Shown: positions 18,189 through 27,271 of the stretch, piece by piece
How positions within the stretch are numbered: position 1 is the stretch's first letter
Layout of the letters: every line of letters starts with the position of its first letter
Assembly (NCBI GenBank): GCA_949291555.1
Contig: CASEWE010000004.1
Span: 62,001-126,000 of the forward strand
DNA from: an uncultured Bacteroidales bacterium
Lineage (GTDB): Bacteria; Bacteroidota; Bacteroidia; Bacteroidales; P3
Direction of reading: 5' to 3'
DNA length: 64,000 bases
Translations under genes and position numbers: made by a program
The notes under the pieces: generated by a model
Told to the model about the DNA's origin: nothing
What the model saw: the letters and a program-made list of their open reading frames with translations, nothing else
Database searches by the model: none

Positions 18189-20096
18189 ATGAAGATTCTG
18201 ACAATCCAAGATTTGGAGAAAATCCGGAAGACTGCCAGAGAAAAGTTGCACCTCCGGGAGGAAAGCAACCTGAAGACCGAAGAAAAGACATGCGGCCTGG
18301 CAACCGGAAGCACCCATTTGCAAATCCTTATCTGCGGCGGGACAGGATGCAAGGCATCCTCAAGTTCCCAAATCGCCGAGAATTTCCGCAACGAGCTTCA
18401 GAAAAACGGCATCGCCGACAAAGCCGATGTGGTTTTCACGGGTTGTTTCGGCTTTTGCGAGAAAGGCCCTATCGTGAAAATCATTCCCGACAATACGTTT
18501 TACACGCAAGTGACGCCGGAAGATGTGGAGGAAATCGTCCGGGAACATATCGTGGGCGGCCGGAAGATCGAAAGGCTGCTCTACCTCGACCCGAAGAGCG
18601 AGCAGCATGTGAGCGACTCCAAGCACATGGACTTTTACCGGAAACAGTTGCGGATCGCTTTGCGCAATTGCGGTTTCATCGATCCGGAAAACATTTACGA
18701 ATACATTGCCCGTGACGGCTACAAGGCTTTGGCCGACAGCATACTGAACGATACGCGTGAAGGGGTTATCGACAAGATCAAACGCTCGGGCCTGCGCGGA
18801 CGCGGAGGCGGAGGCTTCCCGACCGGGCTCAAATGGGAATTCACGGCGAAGAGCGTTTCGGATCAGAAATACGTGGTCTGCAATGCCGACGAAGGGGATC
18901 CCGGCGCGTTCATGGACCGCTCCATCATGGAAGGCGACCCGCATTCCATCGTGGAGGCCATGGCCATCTGCGGTTATGCCATCGGGGCCGACAAGGGGCT
19001 TGTCTATATCCGCGCCGAATATCCTTTGGCCATCCAACGCCTGCGCGTAGCCATCGCCCAGGCTTCGGAATTCGGCTTGCTCGGCTCCTGCATCCTGGGT
19101 TCGGATTTCAGTTTCGACATCGAGATACGTTACGGGGCAGGCGCTTTCGTCTGCGGGGAAGAAACCGCGCTGATCCACTCCATGGAAGGGAAACGGGGAG
19201 AGCCCACGCTCAAGCCGCCGTTCCCGGCCGAAAGCGGTTATCTTGGAAAGCCTACCAATGTGAACAATGTGGAAACCCTGGCCAATATCCCGGCTATTCT
19301 GACCCAAGGCCCGGAATGGTTCGCCTCGATAGGCACCGAGAAGTCGAAAGGCACGAAAGTCTTTGCCTTGGCGGGGAAAATCAACAATGTGGGCTTGATC
19401 GAAGTCCCCATGGGAACCACTTTGCGGGAAGTGATTTATGAAATCGGGGGAGGGATCAAGAACGGGAAGAAGTTCAAGGCCGTCCAGACCGGAGGGCCTT
19501 CCGGCGGCTGCCTTACGGAAAAGCACCTGGATACGCCTATCGATTTCGACAACCTTCTGGCGGCCGGTTCCATGATGGGGTCGGGCGGCATGATCGTGAT
19601 GGACGAAGACGACTGCATGGTTTCGGTAGCCCGCTTCTACCTCCAGTTTACCGTCGACGAGTCTTGCGGGAAATGCACGCCTTGCCGGATAGGCAACAAG
19701 CGCCTGCTCGAGACGCTCAACCGGATTACCGAAGGAGAGGGCAGCGAAGCCGACCTCCAGACCCTTTCGGTCTTGGGCCGGCAGATAAAGGACACGGCTT
19801 TGTGCGGCTTGGGGCAGACTTCGCCCAACCCGGTGCTTTCCACGCTCGAGAATTTCCATGAAGAATACGTGGAGCATGTCCGGGACCACACTTGCAGGGC
19901 CAAGCAGTGCAAGGCGTTGCTCACCTATGTCATCAATCCGGAAATCTGCATCGGGTGCACCCTTTGCGCCCGCAACTGCCCGGCCGATGCCATTTCGGGC
20001 TTCCCGAGGAAACCGCACACCATCAATCCCGACAAGTGCATCAAGTGCGGGATGTGCATGGCCAGGTGCAAGTTCCACGCCATTTCGGTATGCTAA
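18189..20096 (+). CDS. hydB: Electron-bifurcating-type [FeFe] hydrogenase subunit HydB (NuoF-like)
   Basis: NAD(H)- and FMN-binding subunit of a HydABC-type complex, expected to couple NADH and ferredoxin to H2. It has 635 residues. The N-terminal thioredoxin-like 2Fe-2S domain uses Cys49, Cys54, Cys86 and Cys90 (CGGTGC and GCFGFC). The NuoF core has GLRGRGGGGFPTGLKW and CNADEGDPGAFMDR. The 4Fe-4S site is ESCGKCTPCRIGNKRLLE. Two C-terminal ferredoxin clusters follow, CIGCTLCARNCP and CIKCGMCMARCKF. This layout is that of HydB/HndC rather than complex I NuoF. hydA starts 15 bases later. Confidence 0.93.
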   Translation: MKILTIQDLEKIRKTAREKLHLREESNLKTEEKTCGLATGSTHLQILICGGTGCKASSSSQIAENFRNELQKNGIADKADVVFTGCFGFCEKGPIVKIIPDNTFYTQVTPEDVEEIVREHIVGGRKIERLLYLDPKSEQHVSDSKHMDFYRKQLRIALRNCGFIDPENIYEYIARDGYKALADSILNDTREGVIDKIKRSGLRGRGGGGFPTGLKWEFTAKSVSDQKYVVCNADEGDPGAFMDRSIMEGDPHSIVEAMAICGYAIGADKGLVYIRAEYPLAIQRLRVAIAQASEFGLLGSCILGSDFSFDIEIRYGAGAFVCGEETALIHSMEGKRGEPTLKPPFPAESGYLGKPTNVNNVETLANIPAILTQGPEWFASIGTEKSKGTKVFALAGKINNVGLIEVPMGTTLREVIYEIGGGIKNGKKFKAVQTGGPSGGCLTEKHLDTPIDFDNLLAAGSMMGSGGMIVMDEDDCMVSVARFYLQFTVDESCGKCTPCRIGNKRLLETLNRITEGEGSEADLQTLSVLGRQIKDTALCGLGQTSPNPVLSTLENFHEEYVEHVRDHTCRAKQCKALLTYVINPEICIGCTLCARNCPADAISGFPRKPHTINPDKCIKCGMCMARCKFHAISVC

Positions 20097-20111
20097 CCGC
20101 CAAATCTTTTC

Positions 20112-21890
20112 ATGATGGAAAAAACAGTAACACTCCAGATAGACAAACATACGTTGAGCGTTCCGGAAGGAACCACGATTTTGGATGCCGCCCGGCAGAT
20201 CGGCATCAATATCCCCACTTTGTGCCACATCAACCTGAAGGGGACTTGCATCAAGAGCACGCCGGCTTCCTGCCGGATATGCGTGGTGGAAGTGGAAGGC
20301 CGGAAAAACCTGGCGCCGGCTTGCGCCACCCGCTGCACGGAAGGCATGGTCGTGCATACCAGTACCTTGCGGTTGATGAATGCGCGGAAAGTGATTGTCG
20401 AACTGATTCTGTCCGACCATCCTAACGAGTGTCTTACCTGCCCGAAATCGGGCGATTGCGAGCTGCAGGCCTTGGCGAGGAGGTTCAATGTGCGGGAAAT
20501 GCCTTTCCAGGGCGGGGAGCTTTCGCTCAGGAAGAAGGAGGTGACTACTTCGATTGTGCGCAACATGGACAAGTGCATTTTCTGCCGCCGTTGCGAGAGC
20601 GTTTGCAACGATGTCCAGACCGTGGGCGCCTTGGGAGCGGTGCGCCGGGGGTTCAACACGACGATCGCGCCCGCGTTCGAGAAGCAGATGAAGGAAAGCG
20701 AATGCACCTATTGCGGGCAGTGCGTGGCCGTTTGCCCGGTAGGGGCCTTGACCGAGCACGACCATACCAACCGCTTGCTCGAGGATTTGGAAAATCCCGA
20801 CAAGGTGGTTGTCGTGCAGACCGCGCCGGCCGTGCGCGTGGCGCTGGGCGAATTGTTCGGCTTGGAGCCGGGTACATCGGTCACGGGCCGGTTGGTGACC
20901 GCCTTGCGGGAGCTGGGCTTCGACTATGTCTTCGATACGGATTTCGCGGCCGACCTGACCATCATGGAAGAAGGCTCCGAAGTTCTGGACAGGCTTAGCC
21001 GCTATCTGGACGGGGACAAGAAGGTGGCATTGCCCATCCTCACTTCCTGTTGTCCGGCTTGGGTGAACTTCTTCGAGCACCATTTCCCCGACATGCTCGA
21101 TATTCCTTCAACGGCCCGTTCTCCCCAGCAGATGTTCGGCTCGATCGCCAAGAGCTACTGGGCGGAAAAATTGGGGATCCCGCGAGAAAAGCTCGTGGTG
21201 GTTTCCATCATGCCGTGCCTTGCGAAGAAATACGAATGCGACCGCGACGAGTTCAAAGTGAATGGGAATCCCGATGTGGACTATTCCATTTCCACGCGGG
21301 AACTGGCCACGCTGATAAAAAGGGCCAATATCGCCTTCAATACCTTGCCCGACGGGGAATTCGACCTTCCTTTGGGCGCCTCGACCGGGGCAGGGGTCAT
21401 TTTCGGGACGACCGGGGGCGTCATGGAAGCGGCGTTGCGTACCGTGTACGAATTATATACAGGCAAGCAGCTTGAAAAAGTGGCTTTCACGGAGGTTCGG
21501 GGATTGGAAGGATTGCGGGAAGCGACCATCGACCTCAACGGCTTCCCGCTCAAGGTGGGGATAGCGCATGGATTGGGGAATGCCCGCAAGCTTTTGGAAG
21601 ACATCCGTCACAAACGTTGCCAATACCATGTGATCGAAATCATGGCTTGCCCGGGCGGTTGCATCGGCGGCGGCGGTCAACCGCTGCATCACGGGAATTT
21701 CGATGTGCTGAAGGCCCGTGCGCAGGCCTTGTATCAGGAAGATGCCGGGAAGCCTTTGCGCAAGAGCCACGAGAACCCTTATATCCAGAAGCTGTACGAG
21801 GAATACCTTGGAAAGCCGCTTAGCGAAAAGGCCCACCATCTTCTCCATACGCACTATTTCAACCGCTCTTACGGGGCAAACGAGCAGTAG
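20112..21890 (+). CDS. hydA: [FeFe] hydrogenase catalytic subunit HydA (group A3-like)
   Basis: Catalytic subunit that makes or oxidises H2, 592 residues. The N-terminal 2Fe-2S site uses Cys38, Cys54, Cys57 and Cys71. A His-Cys3 4Fe-4S site follows in HPNECLTCPKSGDCELQ, then two 4Fe-4S sites, CIFCRRCESVCN and CTYCGQCVAVCP. The H-cluster motifs are L1 TSCCPAWV, L2 MPCLAKKYE and L3 ACPGGCIGGGGQP. A C-terminal small-subunit-like tail (PYIQKLYEEYLGKPL) is present. The first-site spacing of 15 residues between Cys38 and Cys54 is slightly longer than usual. HydEFG maturases are not in the window. Confidence 0.95.
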   Translation: MMEKTVTLQIDKHTLSVPEGTTILDAARQIGINIPTLCHINLKGTCIKSTPASCRICVVEVEGRKNLAPACATRCTEGMVVHTSTLRLMNARKVIVELILSDHPNECLTCPKSGDCELQALARRFNVREMPFQGGELSLRKKEVTTSIVRNMDKCIFCRRCESVCNDVQTVGALGAVRRGFNTTIAPAFEKQMKESECTYCGQCVAVCPVGALTEHDHTNRLLEDLENPDKVVVVQTAPAVRVALGELFGLEPGTSVTGRLVTALRELGFDYVFDTDFAADLTIMEEGSEVLDRLSRYLDGDKKVALPILTSCCPAWVNFFEHHFPDMLDIPSTARSPQQMFGSIAKSYWAEKLGIPREKLVVVSIMPCLAKKYECDRDEFKVNGNPDVDYSISTRELATLIKRANIAFNTLPDGEFDLPLGASTGAGVIFGTTGGVMEAALRTVYELYTGKQLEKVAFTEVRGLEGLREATIDLNGFPLKVGIAHGLGNARKLLEDIRHKRCQYHVIEIMACPGGCIGGGGQPLHHGNFDVLKARAQALYQEDAGKPLRKSHENPYIQKLYEEYLGKPLSEKAHHLLHTHYFNRSYGANEQ

Positions 21891-21955
21891 CGGATTTTTT
21901 TGCACGGCCTTTCCGCGGGAATCGGGCCGGCGACCATCAACAAAAGCAAACGACT

Positions 21956-22432
21956 ATGTCAGATATGAAATTGCAATGCGCGGTGGTGGAAGCTGTTGAA
22001 GCCATTTGCGACAAGCACGGGAACAACCCGGGCGAACTGATCAATATCCTTCACGAGTGCCAGCACCTGCATGGCTACCTTCCCGAGGAGATGCAACGGG
22101 TGATAGCCCGCAAGCTCAACATCCCGGTTTCGAAGGTATACGGGGTCGTGACCTTCTACACCTTTTTTTCCATGACGCCGAAAGGCAAGCATCCGGTAAG
22201 CGTCTGCATGGGAACGGCCTGCTACGTGCGAGGCAGCGAGAAACTGCTGGAAGAATTCAAGCGCGTGCTGGGCATCGAGGTGGGGGAAACCACCCCTGAC
22301 GGGAAGTTCTCGCTCGATTGCCTGCGTTGCGTAGGGGCATGCGGCCTGGCTCCGGTTGTCATGATCGGGGAAAAAGTCTACGGGCGCATGACGCCGGTGG
22401 AAGTGAAGAAAGTGATCGACGAACTGGAATAG
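21956..22432 (+). CDS. hydC: [FeFe] hydrogenase subunit HydC (NuoE-like)
   Basis: Thioredoxin-like 2Fe-2S subunit of the HydABC complex, 158 residues. The four ligands are in VCMGTACYVRGS and CLRCVGACGLAP. The start ATG at 21956 gives MSDMKLQCAVVEAVEAIC. The order here is hydB-hydA-hydC, with a 65-base gap before hydC. Hairpins follow the stop. Confidence 0.93.
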   Translation: MSDMKLQCAVVEAVEAICDKHGNNPGELINILHECQHLHGYLPEEMQRVIARKLNIPVSKVYGVVTFYTFFSMTPKGKHPVSVCMGTACYVRGSEKLLEEFKRVLGIEVGETTPDGKFSLDCLRCVGACGLAPVVMIGEKVYGRMTPVEVKKVIDELE

Positions 22433-22473
22433 CGGGCCGGGATAATTCGGGTTTCCTTTATTCGAGCACCGTT

Positions 22474-22500
22474 CCCGGCTTCGTGGAAAAAGAAGCCGGG
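22474..22500 (+). terminator. Hairpin after hydC
   Basis: A perfect 9-bp stem, CCCGGCTTC / GAAGCCGGG, with a 9-base loop lies 41 bases after hydC. No T-run follows, so this is a possible factor-dependent terminator or 3' end stabiliser. Confidence 0.45.
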
Positions 22501-22647
22501 GTTCCCTGTTCCGAAGGGTTTCGAAGCCGGGGGAAAGAAGGCCTCTTTATTTTTTGAAGCAAGGAGAGGGGGCTTTCTTTGCTCCGGCTTTTTGGCGGAA
22601 AGGCGCGAGGGGTGTCGCGTCCGGGACTTTTTTCCAGGAACCAAAAG

Positions 22648-22673
22648 AACCGGCCGGGAAAACCCGGCCGGTT
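22648..22673 (+). terminator. Second hairpin ahead of purH
   Basis: A perfect 11-bp stem, AACCGGCCGGG / CCCGGCCGGTT, closes an AAAA loop. No T-run follows. It lies 28 bases upstream of the purH -7 box, so it may insulate purH or act as an operator. Confidence 0.45.
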
Positions 22674-22701
22674 GCCTGAACGATAAGTCCGGACAGTTTC
22701 T

Positions 22702-22709
22702 TAAATTTG
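22702..22709 (+). promoter_or_regulatory. -7 promoter box for purH
   Basis: TAAATTTG, an exact TAnnTTTG match, 76 bases before the purH ATG. Confidence 0.6.
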
Positions 22710-22785
22710 CGTCCGCCCCGGGCGGGTTTGTCATGCGCGGCGATGCCGCCCGGGGCGGGGAAAACAGGTTTTCAACAAAACAGCC

Positions 22786-24381
22786 ATGGAGGAAATGGAA
22801 AAGAAAGCTGTCAAGTCGGCATTGATTTCTGTCTATCATAAAGACGGTCTGGATGCTCTTTTGGACATTCTTAAGGCAAACCATGTAAAAATTTATTCCA
22901 CCGGAGGCACGTTCAGCTATCTGGAACAGAAAGGACTGGACGTGCATAGCGTGGAATCGGTTACCGGGTATCCTTCCATCCTGGGCGGGCGGGTCAAGAC
23001 GCTGCACCCGGGCGTGATGGGCGGGATTCTGGGACGCAGGGAAATGGAAGAAGACCGGCTTGTCATGCGCAAGTACAAGATTCCTGAAATCGACATGGTG
23101 GTGGTAGACCTTTATCCTTTCGAAGAGACCTTGGCTGCCGGGGCCAGCGATGCCGAAATCATCGAAAAAATCGATATCGGCGGCATTTCGCTCATACGTG
23201 CGGGGGCGAAGAACTTCAACGACGTGCTGGTGGTTCCCTCCAAGGAACATTATGCCGAGGCTGCCGCTTTGTTGTCCGGGGCTTGCTCCACGACCGTGGA
23301 GGAACGTCGCCGTTTTGCCGCCTACGCTTTCGGGAAAAGCGCTGCTTACGACACGGCCATCGGCAATTATTTCCGCATGACGGTTCCGGGATCGGCTTCC
23401 TCGGGGCAAAGCGGGCAGGCCGGAGCGTCTCCGGAAAAGGAACAGGGGAAGACGCCCGGCATAGGCGGGATCCCGGCAGAAGCGAAGCCGTTGCGCTACG
23501 GGGAAAACCCGCATCAGAAAGGGGCTTTCTACGGAGCGATGGAAAAGTGCTTTACCCAATTGCATGGAAAGGAAATTTCCTATAACAACCTGCTCGATAT
23601 CGATTCGGCTTTGGCGCTGATGAAGGATTTCGGGCCCGAGCCGGCGTTTGCGATCCTGAAGCACAACAATGCTTGCGGCCTGGCTGTCCGCCCCACGTTG
23701 CTTGAGGCTTACCGTGATGCCTTGGCGGCCGACCCGGTTTCGGCCTTCGGGGGCGTCTTGATCGCCAACCGGCCCGTCGGAAAGGAGACTGCGGAGGAAA
23801 TCAACAAGTTGTTTCTGGAAGTCTTGCTGGCACCGGGCTACGAGGAAGGGGCCTTGCCGTTGCTTGAAAGCAAGAAAAACCGGGTCCTGCTCCAGTACCA
23901 CGACTTCCGGATGGGGGATCCGCTCATTCGTTCCTGCCTCAATGGCGTTTTGGTCCAAGACCGGGACAAGGAAGTCGAAACGGAGGGGATGCTCAAGACG
24001 GTTACCCGGAGACCGCCTTCCGAGGCGGAAGTGCGCGACCTGTTGTTCGCCAACCGGATTGTGAAGCACAGCAAGTCGAACGCGATTGTCATAGCAAAAG
24101 GGCAGCGGATGCTCTCTTCCGGCATCGGGCAGACTTCCCGGGTGGATGCCTTGCAGCAAGCCATCGCGAAAGCCCGGCATTTCGGTTTCGATCTGCAAGG
24201 CGCCGTGGTGGCGTCGGATGCCTATTTCCCCTTTGCCGATTGCGTGGAAATCTCGCATCAGGCAGGCATCACGGCTTTTATCCAGCCGGGCGGTTCGATC
24301 CGGGACAACCTGTCGATAGAATATTGCGATAGCCACGGTCTGGCTATGGTTTTTACCGGAATCCGGCATTTCCGTCATTGA
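22786..24381 (+). CDS. purH: Bifunctional AICAR transformylase / IMP cyclohydrolase
   Basis: Catalyses the last two steps of IMP synthesis. The 531-residue protein has the N-terminal cyclohydrolase domain (ALISVYHKDGLDALL, STGGTFSYLE, GGRVKTLHPGVMGGIL) and the C-terminal transformylase domain (LRYGENPHQKGAFYG, HNNACGLAV, SDAYFPFADCVE, QPGGSIRD). A low-complexity insert rich in Gly, Ser, Ala and Lys separates the domains at about residues 201-235, just before LRYGENPHQ. An in-frame ATG at 22795 is an alternative start. Confidence 0.96.
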   Translation: MEEMEKKAVKSALISVYHKDGLDALLDILKANHVKIYSTGGTFSYLEQKGLDVHSVESVTGYPSILGGRVKTLHPGVMGGILGRREMEEDRLVMRKYKIPEIDMVVVDLYPFEETLAAGASDAEIIEKIDIGGISLIRAGAKNFNDVLVVPSKEHYAEAAALLSGACSTTVEERRRFAAYAFGKSAAYDTAIGNYFRMTVPGSASSGQSGQAGASPEKEQGKTPGIGGIPAEAKPLRYGENPHQKGAFYGAMEKCFTQLHGKEISYNNLLDIDSALALMKDFGPEPAFAILKHNNACGLAVRPTLLEAYRDALAADPVSAFGGVLIANRPVGKETAEEINKLFLEVLLAPGYEEGALPLLESKKNRVLLQYHDFRMGDPLIRSCLNGVLVQDRDKEVETEGMLKTVTRRPPSEAEVRDLLFANRIVKHSKSNAIVIAKGQRMLSSGIGQTSRVDALQQAIAKARHFGFDLQGAVVASDAYFPFADCVEISHQAGITAFIQPGGSIRDNLSIEYCDSHGLAMVFTGIRHFRH

Positions 24382-24413
24382 GGCGGGCAGGGAAATAGCC
24401 CAAGGAAAAGGGT

Positions 24414-24779
24414 GTGAAAGAAAAGTTTTTTATCGCGGCGGGCGGCTTGTCTTTAGCCTTGGCCGTCGTAGGGGTTTTCGTCCCGGTGCTTCCGACCACG
24501 CCGTTCCTGCTTCTTGCCGCCTGGCTGTGGCTCCGCTCTTCGCGGAAATTGCACGACTGGCTCATGGGGCATCGCCGTTTAGGACGTTATATCAAGGATT
24601 ACCAGGAGAACAGGGCCGTTCCTGTCCGGGTCAAGGCTTTCGCTTTGGCTTTTTTGTGGGCTTCGATGCTGTTTTGCATCTTCTGCGTGCTTGCTGGCCG
24701 TACTTGGCTTCAGGTCGTCCTGCTGGGAATCGCCCTTGCGGTCACGCTTCACATCCTGCTGCTGAAGAGTTCGAAGTAG
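24414..24779 (+). CDS. DUF454 (YbaN-family) inner-membrane protein
   Basis: A 121-residue membrane protein of unknown function. Two hydrophobic stretches, about 5-35 with the family-typical PVLPTTPFLLLAAW, and 72-118, flank the polar RRLGRYIKDYQENRAVP. The start is a GTG at 24414. Its 3' end overlaps the convergent miaA by about 38 bases. It lies 32 bases after purH and may be co-transcribed. Confidence 0.85.
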   Translation: MKEKFFIAAGGLSLALAVVGVFVPVLPTTPFLLLAAWLWLRSSRKLHDWLMGHRRLGRYIKDYQENRAVPVRVKAFALAFLWASMLFCIFCVLAGRTWLQVVLLGIALAVTLHILLLKSSK

Positions 24780-25659
24780 ATAGAGTCCCGGCATCCCGGA
24801 ATTCCATCCATTGCAAGCCTTGCTGCTTTTTCAGCCAGGTCATCTGTCTTTTGGCATACCGGCGCGTGTGGGTCTTGATGTCGGCGATGGCTTGCTCCAG
24901 GGAGGTATTCCCCTCGAAATAGCTGAAAAGTTCCCGGTACCCGACGGTCTGGAGCGCGTTCAGGTTTGCCTTGGGCCAGAGCCCGAGCGCCTCTTTCTCC
25001 AAGCCCGCTTCTATCATGCGGTCGACCCTTTCCTCGATGCGCTTGCGGAGTTCTTCCTTGGGCCGGGTCAGGACGTAACGCTCGATCCGGAACGGCCGTT
25101 CTTTCTTTTTCCCGGTTCGGAGGGAGGAATAGGGCTTCCCGGTGGTCAGGCATACCTCGAGCGCGCGTTTCAGGCGGGCCGGGTTGCAAAGATCGGCTTG
25201 CCGGCAAAAGACGGGGTCGAGGCGTTGGAGCTCCTCGCGCAAAGACGCGATACCTTCTTCTGCCAAGCGTTTCCGAAGCTGCTCGCGCAGGGCAGGGGAA
25301 GGGTCGGGCAAATCATCGATGCCATTGCACAAGGCATTGACATAAAGGCCGGAGCCGCCGCAGAGAACGACCACATCGTGCCGTTCGAACAGCGTTTCCA
25401 GCAAGGCAAGCGCCTCTTGTTCGTACAATGAAACGCTGTAATAGTCCTCGATGCTCTTGCAGGCGATGAAGTGGTGGGGGACTTCCGCCAGTTCTTCAGG
25501 GCTGGGGCGGGCCACGCCAATGGAAAGTTCCCGGTAGAACTGCCGGGAATCGGCCGAAACGATTTCCGTTCCATGCCGTTTTGCCCATTCTATGGCCAAG
25601 GCTGTTTTTCCTGCCGCCGTGGGCCCTTCGATGACTTTGAGGATTTTCCCTTCTTTCAT
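24742..25659 (-). CDS. miaA: tRNA dimethylallyltransferase MiaA
   Basis: Adds the dimethylallyl group to A37 of tRNAs reading U-starting codons. From the ATG at 25659 it has 305 residues, near the family norm, and begins MKEGKILKVIEGPTAAGKTA with a P-loop. ADSRQFYRELSIG and LCGGSGLYVNALCNG are family motifs. An ATG at 25677 would add six residues. The frame stays open further into cca, but that region belongs to cca. It is convergent with and overlaps the DUF454 gene. Confidence 0.93.
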   Translation of the reverse strand: MKEGKILKVIEGPTAAGKTALAIEWAKRHGTEIVSADSRQFYRELSIGVARPSPEELAEVPHHFIACKSIEDYYSVSLYEQEALALLETLFERHDVVVLCGGSGLYVNALCNGIDDLPDPSPALREQLRKRLAEEGIASLREELQRLDPVFCRQADLCNPARLKRALEVCLTTGKPYSSLRTGKKKERPFRIERYVLTRPKEELRKRIEERVDRMIEAGLEKEALGLWPKANLNALQTVGYRELFSYFEGNTSLEQAIADIKTHTRRYAKRQMTWLKKQQGLQWMEFRDAGTLSTSNSSAAGCEA

Positions 25660-25766
25660 GCCTGCCGGTTTTTCCATTTCCGTGAAACTTCCCGTTCTGT
25701 CTTTTCGTTTCCGGGCCTGCTCTTTTCCTGAAGAACGGACAGAGCATCCCGGCTGTTCCGGTGGCT

Positions 25767-27248
25767 TTATTCGGACGGGCGGGACGCAGGCGGAAGCGGG
25801 GGCGCTTGCGCGGCTTGCAGGCCGGCGCCTTCCTTCAGTCCTAGTTCTTTCCCGATGCGCAGCATCATCGCCCATGCTTGCTCCCGGTCGTTGCCGATGC
25901 TTCCGTCCAGGACAGCGTCCTTGATCCGGTCCTTGATAATCCCCACTTCGCGGCAAGGCGGGATGCCGAAATATTCCATGATATCCGCTCCCGAAACCGG
26001 GGGCTGGAAATTCCGGATGCGGTCTTTTTCCTCTATTTCCTTGATTTTGCGCTCTACGATGACGAAGTTGTTGCGGTAGCGCGCCACCTTCTCCCGGTTT
26101 TTGGAAGTGATGTCCGCCTTGGCCAGGGTCATGAGCTCCCCGATGTCGTTACCGGCTTCGAACACGAGGCGGCGGACGGCCGAATCGGTCACGATGTCTT
26201 CGGCAAGGATGATAGGGCGCAGGTGCAATTCCACCATTTTCATGACAAAGCGCATGTGCTCGTCGGCGGGGATCTTGAAACGCCTGAAAATGCCGGGCAC
26301 CATCTTGGCCCCGACAAATTCGTGGGAGTGGAATGTCCAGCCCTTCGGCTCCTCGAAGCGCTTGGTGCGCGGCTTGGCGATGTCGTGCAGCAAAGCCGCC
26401 CAGCGCAGCCAAAGGTCCCCTTGGGCGTAAGCCACATGGTCGAGTACTTCCAAAGTATGTTCGAAATTGTCCTTGTGCGCTTTCCCGTTTCGCTTCTCCA
26501 CGCCTTTGAGGGCGGTCAGTTCCGGGAAGATCGCGGGCAGGAGGCCGGCGGCATCCAGGAGCTTGAATCCGTAAGAGGGTTTTGGCGAAAGGATCAGTTT
26601 GTCGAGCTCGTCCCGGATGCGTTCGGCCGAGAGCGTCCCGATGCAGGCGGCATTCCGTTCGATGGCGGCGAAGGTGTCGGGGTCGATGTCGAAATAAAGC
26701 TGGGAAGCGAACCGGATGGCGCGTAACATGCGCAAGGGGTCTTCGGCAAAGCTCTGGTCGGGATCGCGGTGGCTCCGGATGGTTTGCCGTTCCAGGTCGT
26801 CCAAACCGCCGAAAGGGTCGGTCAGCTGCCCGAACGTTTTCTGGTTGAGCGATACGGCCAGGGTGTTGATACTGAAATCCCTGCGCATCAGGTCTTCTTC
26901 CAGGCTTCCCGGTTCGACCTGCGGCTTGCGCGAGCCGGGCGTGTAAGTCTCTTTCCGTGCGCCGACGAACTCCACTTCCAAGCCGTCGTGCCGGAAACGG
27001 GAAGTCCCGAATTCGGGAAAAACCTGCAAGCGGGGCTCTTCCCCGGTTTCCCGCCCGATTTCCCGGCAGATTTCCCGGCTGAGGCCGATCCCGTCGCCCA
27101 CGACCGTGCAGTCTATGTCGGGGGAAGGACGGCGGAGCAGGAGATCGCGCACGTAGCCTCCCACCACATAGACGGGAATTTTTTTTCGCTCGGCCGCATC
27201 GCGGATAAGGCCGAAAAGGGGATGCCGGAGTCTTTCGCTCAAGTCCAT
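25767..27248 (-). CDS. cca: CCA tRNA nucleotidyltransferase / HD-domain protein
   Basis: Class II nucleotidyltransferase that adds or repairs the 3' CCA of tRNA; poly(A) polymerase activity is an alternative for the same family. The 493-residue protein has the head motif VVGGYVRDLLLRRPSPDIDC, the second motif RRDFSINTLAVSL, DPFGGLDDLERQTIR, and an HD domain with LLHDIAKPRT. It precedes miaA (minus strand), 107 bases from the MiaA start used here. Its promoter region is a three-copy repeat (27272-27348). Confidence 0.93.
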   Translation of the reverse strand: MDLSERLRHPLFGLIRDAAERKKIPVYVVGGYVRDLLLRRPSPDIDCTVVGDGIGLSREICREIGRETGEEPRLQVFPEFGTSRFRHDGLEVEFVGARKETYTPGSRKPQVEPGSLEEDLMRRDFSINTLAVSLNQKTFGQLTDPFGGLDDLERQTIRSHRDPDQSFAEDPLRMLRAIRFASQLYFDIDPDTFAAIERNAACIGTLSAERIRDELDKLILSPKPSYGFKLLDAAGLLPAIFPELTALKGVEKRNGKAHKDNFEHTLEVLDHVAYAQGDLWLRWAALLHDIAKPRTKRFEEPKGWTFHSHEFVGAKMVPGIFRRFKIPADEHMRFVMKMVELHLRPIILAEDIVTDSAVRRLVFEAGNDIGELMTLAKADITSKNREKVARYRNNFVIVERKIKEIEEKDRIRNFQPPVSGADIMEYFGIPPCREVGIIKDRIKDAVLDGSIGNDREQAWAMMLRIGKELGLKEGAGLQAAQAPPLPPASRPSE

Positions 27249-27271
27249 GGTCGGAATGTCTTCTATGGCTG

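Larger units (their letters stand above)
22433..22785. other. 353-base gap between hydC and purH
   Basis: No gene seen. The gap holds two perfect hairpins after hydC (22474-22500 and 22648-22673) and the purH -7 box at 22702-22709. Short open frames are not convincing. Confidence 0.6.

Noticed and set aside
18360..21083. Very long open frame (about 900 codons) on the minus strand opposite hydB-hydA
   Set aside because: The plus strand encodes unmistakable hydrogenase subunits with all metal motifs. The antisense translation has His/Arg/Gly-rich, motif-free composition, as expected from GC-rich coding DNA read in reverse.
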